Of a stretch of 64,000 nt of DNA, positions 52,547 through 60,225 are shown one piece after another. Under the pieces are notes generated by a model. That model saw nothing but the letters and a program-made list of their open reading frames with translations, was not told the origin of the DNA and ran no database searches. This stretch comes from Acidobacteriota bacterium (GTDB lineage Bacteria; Acidobacteriota; Blastocatellia; UBA7656), in contig JBFMDH010000010.1 of the NCBI GenBank assembly GCA_040754075.1, positions 33,730-97,729 on the forward strand, written 5' to 3'. Position 1 is the first letter of the stretch. Every line of letters begins with the position of its first letter. The translations under genes were made by a program, and so were the position numbers.

Positions 52547-53908
52547 TCAATCGGTGTAAGTCGAAAGCGGCTTATTCAAAGGAATATTAAAAATTTTAGG
52601 ATTTTCACCGACGATTGCCGCCGCATAAAACTTCGGCGGATAGTTTTTGTTTTCACCTTTGAACCATTTGTCGAGAATTTCGCGTTTGGCAATCAAGGTC
52701 CAGAAACTTCGGTCGCGTTCTTCCGGGGTGCTGGCATTAAACACGGTGTGCAAATCGCGACGCACGCTGTCAGGGCTGCGGTTGTAACCGGCAATCGCCA
52801 GCGCCACCCCGGTCGCATCACCGCCAAATTCCGAGAGCCGGTCTTTCATATACTTCGCCGCCGCCGGTGCGGTCTTTTCTACATCCCAGATTTCTTCGCC
52901 GTGAACCCCATAAGCGGCTGCGGTGCTTGGCATAAATTGAAACATGCCTTTGCAGTTTGCTGGGCTGGTCAAATTATTACGGTACTCGGTTTCAATCATC
53001 GGTATATAAAGTCCGACAATCGGATTGACACTCTCTTTATTAAAGGCGCGAATAATCATCGGCGCGAATTTACTGGCGCGACTGTAGATGGATTGGGTGT
53101 CCTCGCTCCAAAGCCTCGCTGAACTGTTACCGGCGCGTTTGGCATAACCATCGACAAAGTTTTTAATCATCAACATGACTTCATCGGTAAATTCGCATGG
53201 GCGATTGCCAATCACCCCGGATATGCGTTTGGCTTCGACTTTGACAAATGTCAGTCGTTCACTATCGCTCAGTTGCAAATAACGTTTGACCGGCAGGTTC
53301 TTGGTCGAAATATCATCGGTTGGTGGTGGAATGACAACATCGGTTGGTGAAGTATTACTCACATCGTTGCCAGTTGGTGGTTTGCTGTTTTTATTTACGG
53401 TGAGGTCAGATGAACGATTGCTATTGTCATCTTGAAAAATATTCGGATTGTCGGTGCGATGATTGCTATTTTCGGAATCCGTCTTCCCAATCAATTTTGA
53501 ACCAATCACACCGGCTAATACGATGAATACGAGAATCGGAATTACCGATAGCCACGCAAAAGCTGACCGCTTGCCATCCTGATTTTGACTGCTTCTTTGT
53601 TTTGCCGCCTGCGCGATGTTTACCCAGATGGTTGTGTAATCGCCGATGGTGATTTTGTCGCCGCTATTTAAAATGCGACCTTCTCTGGGAACCGGCGCGC
53701 CGTTGACATAACTGCAACTGTAGATGTCTTCATCGAGAATCCAGACGCGGCTGCCATCGCGGTAAATGCTGGCGCGATGATTTGTCAAACCGGCATCTTC
53801 AATCAACAAATCGGCATTGTTTTGCCCGATGGTCAGGCGTTCACTGTTGAGCGGGAGTTGCTCTGTGCGACCATTCGGATAATGAATTGTCAGTGAGATG
53901 CCATTCAT
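52547..53908 (-). CDS. FHA-transmembrane-lytic transglycosylase (SLT) protein (second of three)
   Basis: About 453 residues. I choose ATG 53908; a TTG at 53920 overlaps the previous stop and is also possible, and neither has a good ribosome site. FHA-like domain at about 22-92 is degenerate (IGQNN, LTNHRA, SCSYVNG). Membrane helix near 118-140. The periplasmic SLT-like domain (about 225-400) keeps the expected motifs: a glutamate in GLYIPMIETEYRN (about Glu306), CKGMFQFMPSTAAAYG and IAGYNRSPDSVRRDL. So it is probably an active peptidoglycan lytic transglycosylase tethered to the inner membrane. Cell-wall cleavage is needed for T6SS assembly through the wall. Ends with the shared FYAAAIVGENPKIFNIPLN. 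Confidence 0.87.
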   Translation of the reverse strand: MNGISLTIHYPNGRTEQLPLNSERLTIGQNNADLLIEDAGLTNHRASIYRDGSRVWILDEDIYSCSYVNGAPVPREGRILNSGDKITIGDYTTIWVNIAQAAKQRSSQNQDGKRSAFAWLSVIPILVFIVLAGVIGSKLIGKTDSENSNHRTDNPNIFQDDNSNRSSDLTVNKNSKPPTGNDVSNTSPTDVVIPPPTDDISTKNLPVKRYLQLSDSERLTFVKVEAKRISGVIGNRPCEFTDEVMLMIKNFVDGYAKRAGNSSARLWSEDTQSIYSRASKFAPMIIRAFNKESVNPIVGLYIPMIETEYRNNLTSPANCKGMFQFMPSTAAAYGVHGEEIWDVEKTAPAAAKYMKDRLSEFGGDATGVALAIAGYNRSPDSVRRDLHTVFNASTPEERDRSFWTLIAKREILDKWFKGENKNYPPKFYAAAIVGENPKIFNIPLNKPLSTYTD

Positions 53909-53916
53909 CGGTTTAA

Positions 53917-55272
53917 TCAAAATTGGCTGAGTGGATTTCTCGACAGGTTAAAGCGTTTGGGATTTTCGCCGACAATCCCCGCGGCAAAAAATCTCGCGAC
54001 ATTTTCCATCGCATTCGCCGGGAGCGGCACCTGCCGGGATTTCATAATTTTCCAGAAATTCTGTCTGGCGCGTTCATCGGCAAACGTTTCATCAAGTTTT
54101 ACCGTGCCTTCGCCGATGCTGCCGATTTCCGAACCGAAATAAGCGATGGCGAAGGGAAAGTCTTCCTTTCCGAAACGAAATTTGTCAACGACCTCTTTCA
54201 AATACGCCACGCCGATTTCGGTGGCGCGGTCAGGATTTAAGAGCGCCTCCTCATTCTCTTTTGAACTGATGTAACCTTTGGCAATCGCTTTGGGCATCAG
54301 GAAAAAACCCACAGGAGTTGTGTCACTTGCCGCCGGGCTTTGGATATTTTTTAAGGATTTGAATTTGCTGCGTTGCATGGCGAGCACCAGTCCGAGTTGA
54401 ACCGGCAAATTTTTATCGTTGCAGGCAACCCCGATATTTCGACAGACGCGCTCATCCACCCGCACATCCAGATAGTCGCGTGTGAAGCGGTCAACCAGAA
54501 TTAGAAAATCTCTATCGAATGCGCCCGGTCGTTTTCCGGTGATGTTGAATGCCAGTTGTGCACACATCAAACGGATTTCATCCAGACTGATTGATGAACC
54601 ACTCGTGGCATCCGTATTTAAAGTCGTATCGGGAATTGTCGGAATTGTGGTTTTACCCGATTGTTCAATGGTATCCGGTTCAAGCGAATCGTTGCTGTTT
54701 GTCGTCGGATCGTTATTAGTGGCAATCAAGGGCAACTGATTTTTATTCTCAATCTTTTTATCTGAATTTGCGAAGATCAACACGCCGATGGTTGCAAACA
54801 ACAGCACCGGAATAGCAATAAAGGCAATCATCAGTCCAGGTGATTTTTTGGGTTTGGTATTGCCGCCGATTGCTTGATTGGCATTGGCTGGAATCGTGGT
54901 TTCAAGCGGTTCGCTTCCATTAACAATTTCCGGCTTGGGAGGTTCAGCTACCGAGGCATCAGTGCCAGCGTTAAGATTTGCGGGTTCTGCGAAAAATTCA
55001 ATTTTTCCGGCACCGCCAATATCAATGACTTCGCCGTGTTTCAGTTTACGTTTTGCAGAGATTTTCTCTTCGCCGATAGAGGTTCCGTTGACGCTGCCTA
55101 AATCCGACAGGTAATAACCGTCAGCTTGTTTTTCGATGATGGCTTGATAGCGGGAAACTTTTTTATCGGGAATGCAGATGGTGTTATCAAAGGCGCGACC
55201 AATCGAGACCATTCCATTAATCTCGAATGCTTTTTTCTCCGTTCCTTCTGATAAAACCGTTAAGCGCGCCAT
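53917..55272 (-). CDS. FHA-transmembrane protein with inactive SLT-like domain (first of three)
   Basis: 451 residues. FHA domain at 22-95 (SIGRAFDN, VSRYQA, SVNGTSI; the usual His after Ser-Arg is Tyr). Membrane helix at 147-168 (LMIAFIAIPVLLFATIGVLIF), a Thr/Asn/Asp-rich linker, then a domain colinear with the SLT domain of the next gene. The catalytic glutamate position reads Gln300 in LGLVLAMQRSKF, and the GxxQxMP box is VGFFLMPKAI, so enzymatic activity is unlikely. Shared end ARFFAAGIVGENPKRFNLSRN. A paralogue that may bind glycan without cleaving it. Confidence 0.85.
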   Translation of the reverse strand: MARLTVLSEGTEKKAFEINGMVSIGRAFDNTICIPDKKVSRYQAIIEKQADGYYLSDLGSVNGTSIGEEKISAKRKLKHGEVIDIGGAGKIEFFAEPANLNAGTDASVAEPPKPEIVNGSEPLETTIPANANQAIGGNTKPKKSPGLMIAFIAIPVLLFATIGVLIFANSDKKIENKNQLPLIATNNDPTTNSNDSLEPDTIEQSGKTTIPTIPDTTLNTDATSGSSISLDEIRLMCAQLAFNITGKRPGAFDRDFLILVDRFTRDYLDVRVDERVCRNIGVACNDKNLPVQLGLVLAMQRSKFKSLKNIQSPAASDTTPVGFFLMPKAIAKGYISSKENEEALLNPDRATEIGVAYLKEVVDKFRFGKEDFPFAIAYFGSEIGSIGEGTVKLDETFADERARQNFWKIMKSRQVPLPANAMENVARFFAAGIVGENPKRFNLSRNPLSQF

Positions 55273-55325
55273 AAAAATTTTCAGTAACCATTCTCCGATT
55301 GATTTTCAAACCCATTTTAGCACTT

Positions 55326-56678
55326 TTACTTCTGTTGAGACTTATTCAGTTCAATAACGATTAATTGCTGATTTGCACCAACCTCTATCTCTTTGGTTAA
55401 AAGGTCAAAGCCCACAGCTTTCACGCGCAATTTATATTTGCCTGCGGGAACCTGCCGGTTTAATTCAAATTTCCCTTCGCCGTTGGTGTTGCCCCAACTG
55501 AGTAAACTCTCAGCCGTCACCTCGACGCTTTCAACCGAAACCAAACCGACACGCGCTCCGGCTATCGGTTGCCCATCCGTCAGGGATTTAATCAGTCCTT
55601 TTAAACTGAAAGTCTGCGCAGGCACAGGAGGCGGATTGCCGGTAGCGGTTGCCGTGTTATCAGCGGGTCGCGCTTCGAGATAATGCAGGGTTTCAACCAT
55701 CTTGGCGATTAAATTGGAAGGGCGCAGATAACCAATCGCATAGACATCTGAAACGGCATTGGTATGGTTATTTTCTGCGGCTTTCCTAAGCAGTGTGCGA
55801 TCTACTTCAACTTTTGTCGGAATGCCGATTAACCGACCCCGTTCATCGATTGCCGCGCCACCGCTGTTGCCGTGCAGTAAGCGCGCATCGGTTTTAATCC
55901 AGTTTTCCACCATATCTTTTCCCTGAACCACTCCGGCATTGGTGGTAACGGTAACGCCTCCGGTTGCCGGAAACCCGATAATCACCAGGCTGTCCATCAG
56001 TTCGACTTTGCTGGAATCGGCTAACTCAATCGTTTGAAAGGTCTGACTTTTTTCAATCGATTTTCCCTTTTCATCGGCAATGATTCTCAGCAGCGCCAGG
56101 TCATAGTCTTTGCTCTTTTGGACAACCTGAACTTTAAATCGTTTCGATGATTCAGCGGTCGCCGGCATGCCAACTTCCGGAAGACTGAAGGTGATTTCAT
56201 CGAAAACCCTGTCGAGATTATCTTCGCGAACCACATGATAGTTGGTGGCGATCAGTCCATTCGCAGAAATAATCACCCCGGAGCCTCGCGGCACGGCTCG
56301 CTCATCGTCGGCATTGCGCACCAGAATTAATCCAACGGAATTCAGCGCCTGTTTCAACGCCGCGCTCATAAACGCGGTTCGCGGTTCAACAGGGCGTTGT
56401 TCCTGGCGGATTTCAGGAGCCTTTTTTATGGGTTTTACTTCTACAGATTGGGTTGTCGAACTGGGGTCGGTGGTTTGTCCGCCCGACTTATTCTCCGGAG
56501 TTTGCGTTGGTGCCGGAACATTGGTGCGTTTAGCAGGCGTCGTGGGTTTAACCGGGTTTTTTTTATCAGGGCGTCCGGTTGCCGATTGACCGGAAACGAT
56601 GGTTGCAATCGACAGAAGGCAAATTAAAGTCACTGCCGCGGTTTTCAACCCATCAATTTTAATCAACCGGGTGCTCAT
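55326..56678 (-). CDS. Exported trypsin-like serine protease with carboxypeptidase-regulatory-like domain
   Basis: 450 residues. Signal peptide or anchor at about 10-30 (LKTAAVTLICLLSIATIVSG), then a Pro/Thr-rich linker to about 95. The S1C/DegP-like protease has its triad visible: His in LIATNYHVV, Asp in KDYDLALLRI, Ser in LLHGNSGGAA. The C-terminal ~95 residues form a beta-sandwich (carboxypeptidase regulatory-like: SLKGLIKSLTDGQPIAGARVGL ... GKFELNRQVPAGKYKLRVKAVGF). No PDZ domain. Located between the DUF4384 genes and the FHA trio, it may act in envelope quality control or processing around the T6SS (inference). It parallels the FHA-trypsin protein on the plus strand. Confidence 0.9.
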   Translation of the reverse strand: MSTRLIKIDGLKTAAVTLICLLSIATIVSGQSATGRPDKKNPVKPTTPAKRTNVPAPTQTPENKSGGQTTDPSSTTQSVEVKPIKKAPEIRQEQRPVEPRTAFMSAALKQALNSVGLILVRNADDERAVPRGSGVIISANGLIATNYHVVREDNLDRVFDEITFSLPEVGMPATAESSKRFKVQVVQKSKDYDLALLRIIADEKGKSIEKSQTFQTIELADSSKVELMDSLVIIGFPATGGVTVTTNAGVVQGKDMVENWIKTDARLLHGNSGGAAIDERGRLIGIPTKVEVDRTLLRKAAENNHTNAVSDVYAIGYLRPSNLIAKMVETLHYLEARPADNTATATGNPPPVPAQTFSLKGLIKSLTDGQPIAGARVGLVSVESVEVTAESLLSWGNTNGEGKFELNRQVPAGKYKLRVKAVGFDLLTKEIEVGANQQLIVIELNKSQQK

Positions 56679-56699
56679 GATTTTTGTCTAAAAACAGGA

Positions 56700-56738
56700 A
56701 GGGCTAAACCTGTTCTTTTGCAGACCAAGCTTAGCCCT
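56700..56738 (-). terminator. Hairpin after the first DUF4384-type gene
   Basis: AGGGCTAA (56700-56707) pairs with TTAGCCCT (56731-56738) across a 23-base loop, 8 bases after the stop of the gene at 56747 on the minus strand. No T-tract; probably partial termination or transcript stabilisation. Confidence 0.45.
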
Positions 56739-56746
56739 GCATCAAC

Positions 56747-57511
56747 CTAGTTATGTTGCAAACGAATCTCAAAGGCAACGGGTTGGTCGTTCATTTTGCC
56801 ATTGTTTTTGGTGTCCTGCGGAATCGCGACCACCGCATCTTTATTATTTTTGTCGGGGGGCGCGAGATCGATTTTTCGCGCCAGGATTTTACCGCCCAAC
56901 GGACGCGGAATCGACACATTTTCCGATTTAACTACGCCACCTCGCGAACTGAAATTACCGGCTAACTCTTTCGCGGCGGCTTCTTTGGTGTTGGGAATTT
57001 CGCCGCTTTTCCACATTTTGTAGCCTTCTTCGTAATAAGCGATGCGCTCTTTGGAAACGATGATCTGCAAAACTTCCGTGCCTTTCACATTGTCGAAATC
57101 CAGCGTGTTTTGCGGCGGAATAAACAACGGTTGTCCGGCTTTCACTTCGTTGTAGTTGTTCTGCGCATCCTGACTGGGATAGGAGAGATATTTTTTCCCG
57201 CTGGGGTCGATATTGACGACATAAACAAACCCATCGAAATTGCTGGTTAAAGAAATGCGGATTCTATCGCCTTCTTTAAACACATCTCTGGGGTCAACCA
57301 GACGCGGGTTTTGGTCGGCTACGTTTTGAACCTGGTAAATACTGACGGTCAGCCCATCAACTTTATTATCCGTGACATCCTGACGAATTTTAATGCCGCG
57401 AGTGTTTACGCCATCGGCTTTAAATTTTTTCCCACCTTGTCCAAAAACCGGAAGACTGATGAGTCCGGCGATTATCAGCAAAAGAATAGATGTTTTAAAT
57501 TGATTTTTCAT
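56747..57511 (-). CDS. Exported DUF4384-domain protein
   Basis: 254 residues. Signal peptide at about 1-25 (TSILLLIIAGLISLPVFGQ). The core (about 50-170) is a beta-rich domain: LTVSIYQV, FKEGDRIRISLTSNFDGFVYVVNIDPSGKKYLSYPS, AGQPLFIPPQN and EVLQIIVSKERI, typical of DUF4384. Such domains occur with kinases, FHA and caspase proteins in Acidobacteriota and have no known activity. AAAGGAG precedes the ATG. It is a divergent paralogue of the next gene upstream, 17 bases away, and probably lies in the periplasm. Confidence 0.82.
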   Translation of the reverse strand: MKNQFKTSILLLIIAGLISLPVFGQGGKKFKADGVNTRGIKIRQDVTDNKVDGLTVSIYQVQNVADQNPRLVDPRDVFKEGDRIRISLTSNFDGFVYVVNIDPSGKKYLSYPSQDAQNNYNEVKAGQPLFIPPQNTLDFDNVKGTEVLQIIVSKERIAYYEEGYKMWKSGEIPNTKEAAAKELAGNFSSRGGVVKSENVSIPRPLGGKILARKIDLAPPDKNNKDAVVAIPQDTKNNGKMNDQPVAFEIRLQHN

Positions 57512-57528
57512 TGAGGTACTCCTTTCGG

Positions 57529-58317
57529 TTACTTGTCCTCGTGATTAATAGAAATTTTAGCAATCATCTGGTCATTATCGACTTTGTTGTAATTGGTCAC
57601 CCAGATGGCATAGCCGCCTGCGCCGCCGCCCTGCTGTCTGGAAATGCCCGGACGACTGGTTTCTCCGAGATTCTGTTTCGATTCCATTACCATTCGCTGA
57701 ATGACCGCTTGCGAAATCAGTCCGCGATTTTCCGAAGCAATTTTGGGAATTTCCGAAACCGCATCGCGGCTGAAAACCAGGAAGAAGGTCTCTTTACCAG
57801 CCGGTGCCTGCACTTTCAACCAACAGGTTCCATCATCAAATTTGAACCGCGAATCACAATACAGCGGGATGGTGTATTCCTGATTTTTCTTCACGAAATT
57901 CTGTCCATTGTTGATGCGCGAATCCGGGAAAATCATTTCCTGATCGAGTCCTTCATTATTGGACAGAATATAAAGATAGCCTTCCTGATTCGGTTTAACT
58001 TTTATCTGAATCCAATCACCCGTGTAAAAAGTTGAATAGGGATTGACTTCTAGAGGGGTGCCGTCTTCACCGCGTTTGACGATTTTGAATTCCAGGGTGA
58101 GCAGAGGTTTCAACTGCACTTTCGGGCGTGGGGGTCTGGGTTTTGGCTTTCCCGGTTTAGGAGTAGGTTTCGGAGTCGCCTTCGGCTTAACCTTAACCAC
58201 AGGGTCAGACCAGACATTTGCCGAACCTTTCCCTTGCGCGCCGGCAACCGGCACCTGGATTGCAGCCAAAATGATTGCGCTCAAAACCGACAGATAAATT
58301 TGAGCTTTTTTCTTCAT
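57529..58317 (-). CDS. Exported DUF4384-domain protein
   Basis: 262 residues from ATG 58317, with AGGAG at 8 bases. Signal peptide at about 1-28 (IYLSVLSAIILAAIQVPVAGA), then a Lys/Pro linker of repeated KPTPKP, then a DUF4384-like domain: FYTGDWIQIKVKPNQEGYLYILSNNEG, MIFPDS, YTIPLYCDSRF and GKETFFLVFSRDAV. Two cysteines (C in YCDSRF and GTCWLKV) could form a disulfide. It is paralogous to the next gene. The promoter-like motif copy 9 is 33 bases upstream, so it may lead the transcript through the FHA trio to tssA. Confidence 0.82.
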   Translation of the reverse strand: MKKKAQIYLSVLSAIILAAIQVPVAGAQGKGSANVWSDPVVKVKPKATPKPTPKPGKPKPRPPRPKVQLKPLLTLEFKIVKRGEDGTPLEVNPYSTFYTGDWIQIKVKPNQEGYLYILSNNEGLDQEMIFPDSRINNGQNFVKKNQEYTIPLYCDSRFKFDDGTCWLKVQAPAGKETFFLVFSRDAVSEIPKIASENRGLISQAVIQRMVMESKQNLGETSRPGISRQQGGGAGGYAIWVTNYNKVDNDQMIAKISINHEDK

Positions 58318-58349
58318 GGAACACACTCCTGAATTTCCTCTGCGTTAGG

Positions 58350-58379
58350 TAACGCAAATTTTTGATTACTGCTCCCTCA
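58350..58379 (-). promoter_or_regulatory. ECF-like promoter motif, copy 9 (DUF4384-FHA-tssK-tssA block)
   Basis: On the minus strand TGAGGG (58374-58379), 17 bases, TGCGTTA (58350-58356). TGCGTTA also forms a palindrome with the adjacent TAACGCA (58341-58356), so an operator is an alternative reading. It lies 33 bases before the ATG. Confidence 0.65.
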
Positions 58380-58403
58380 TATTTTTTAGAGAGCAGCCAT
58401 CGT

Positions 58404-59804
58404 TTACTTTCCGCCCATTGACCGAATCACTTCTTGAACCGCCGGGTCGTTTGCAGAAACCGCACAGCGAAAACCTAAGGCGGTGAAATATTTTCGCTCT
58501 TCATTCGGAATATCATTTGGCGGATGCGGTGCCCGGTAAGTTGAACGGGCTTTATCAATCGGGTCTGCCACACTGCCGCCTCGCGCTAACTTATTACTCT
58601 CATCAAACCCTTCAGCTGAAGGACTGCCGGGGTAGGGCTTATAGCTGCTTTCAACCCATTCAGCCGCATTGCCTGCCATATTATAAGCTCCGTAAGGGCT
58701 GATGCCATTTGAAAAACTATCAACCGTAACCAGCGATTTGGATGCAAATTTTCCGCGTGTTGGGTCGCTGGCATTTCCCCACGGGAAAATTCTTTTGGTT
58801 TTGCTTTGCGGGTCCCAGGATGCAGCCTTCTCCCATTCCTCTTCGGTCGGGAGTCGCATCCCGCGCCACTCGGTATATTTTCGCGCATCCATCCATGAAA
58901 TTCCGATCACCGGAAAGGTCGGGTTTTTCTCAAATAAATCTTTATAAAATTGAAAAGGCGTTGGCGTAGGGCTGCCCGTCGCATCGCAAAATTCTTTGTA
59001 CTTCTGGTTGCTCACTTCAAATTTATCGATGTAATAATCCGGCAGAGTGATTGGGTGCGCAGGTTTTTCATCGCTTTCGCCGGTGTCACTGCCCATCGTA
59101 AATTCCCCTGCACAGACCAGAACCATTTGATGCCCTTTGAAAGTGATTTCTTTCGGCAGTGTGCATTCGCCTTTGCTCATCACTACATTGACAGGAATCA
59201 CCTGTCCGTCTGCGCCATCAACAGAAGTTTGAAAATCACCAAACCCGGCGCATTTAACCACAACTTTATGCAGTCCCGGTTGCAATGAAGCGACCAGGTA
59301 TTGATCGCCTTCGACCGGCACGCCGCGACGAATCTCGCCTCTCGCATCGGTGATAAACACATCGCTGCCTTCGGGCGCGCCGCGAACAATCAAGGTGAGT
59401 CCGGGATTTTTCTGCAAGAGAAAAAGCGCCACAGCAATCAGGATGATGCCCAGCACGCCTCCGGCGCTCAGCAGCAGCCAGAACGGAATTCCGCGACGAA
59501 CCGGAGGTTGTGGGTTTGCGGTAACAGGTTGTTGTGGCGGCAGGTTTTGCTGCGGCGGTTGACCGGTCGGCGGCTGAGGATGCGGTTGCGGGTAATAACC
59601 GGCGTTTGGCGCATTGCCATAAGGTTGTTGCGGATAAGCCTGTGGCGGATATTGTGGATACTGTGGCGCGTTGGGTTGCGCAGGTTGATTCCCTCTTGCG
59701 CCGCCGCGCATTGCCTGCATCGGAATCGTCGCATCATCATCCGGTTTATCAGCCCGGTGACGAACATCGGTCGGATACCACCACGCAGTAATATCACGTT
59801 TCAT
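58404..59804 (-). CDS. Membrane-anchored SUMF1/FGE-fold protein with PEGA-like domain
   Basis: About 466 residues from ATG 59804; a GTG at 59834 would add ten. A cytoplasmic Pro/Gln-rich segment (repeats of YPQ and PPQQ, about 40-105) precedes a membrane helix near 108-132 (PFWLLLSAGGVLGIILIAVALFLL). A PEGA-like domain follows (about 135-205, GAPEGSDVFITDARGEIRRG), then a SUMF1 (formylglycine-generating-enzyme fold) domain: EFTMGSDTGESDEKPAHPITLPDYYIDKFEVSN-type start, ISWMDARKYTEWRGMRLPTEEEWEKAA, GAYNMAGNAAEWVES and a GFRCA end. Only one cysteine of the active-site pair is evident, so catalysis is doubtful. SUMF1-fold proteins (COG1262) occur among T6SS accessory genes. First gene of the island. 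Confidence 0.85.
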   Translation of the reverse strand: MKRDITAWWYPTDVRHRADKPDDDATIPMQAMRGGARGNQPAQPNAPQYPQYPPQAYPQQPYGNAPNAGYYPQPHPQPPTGQPPQQNLPPQQPVTANPQPPVRRGIPFWLLLSAGGVLGIILIAVALFLLQKNPGLTLIVRGAPEGSDVFITDARGEIRRGVPVEGDQYLVASLQPGLHKVVVKCAGFGDFQTSVDGADGQVIPVNVVMSKGECTLPKEITFKGHQMVLVCAGEFTMGSDTGESDEKPAHPITLPDYYIDKFEVSNQKYKEFCDATGSPTPTPFQFYKDLFEKNPTFPVIGISWMDARKYTEWRGMRLPTEEEWEKAASWDPQSKTKRIFPWGNASDPTRGKFASKSLVTVDSFSNGISPYGAYNMAGNAAEWVESSYKPYPGSPSAEGFDESNKLARGGSVADPIDKARSTYRAPHPPNDIPNEERKYFTALGFRCAVSANDPAVQEVIRSMGGK

Positions 59805-60225
59805 TGCATTTCCGTTTTTATTTTTATGATTCACGGCTTTATTAACTTTCGCTCAAATTGATTATCGAGCGGCTTTGGACAAGTGATGATAGATTCAAGT
59901 TACGCGCAACTCGCGATAAACCCGTGCGCCAGTTTAACCAAAGCCCAAACTTATCGCCAGCTTTTGAATTATAGACACCTATGAAGGTCAAGCGAAAGCC
60001 CACGGTTCTTAACCTCTCCGTAGAAATTATTCCACCAGGGTATGCCTGAAACCGGGCATTGTGATAAAACCTTGAGCGATTATTTTCATCGAAGCTTAGC
60101 CCAAAAGCGGCTTCGGAAAAGTTTATGCAGCAAGTTTAGAGGTCGAGCGGGATTTGCTGATTTAAAATTTTAATCGCAACCCAAAATCAAAAGTTAAACA
60201 TCTACTGAAAAATTTTCGTGCGATA
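59805..60225. other. Divergent intergenic region between the SUMF1 and PrpD-like genes
   Basis: About 420 bases. It must hold promoters for both directions, but I find no convincing pair of elements and no copy of the TGAGSS motif. A small ATGCC/GGCAT hairpin lies near 60040-60060. No gene seen. Confidence 0.5.
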
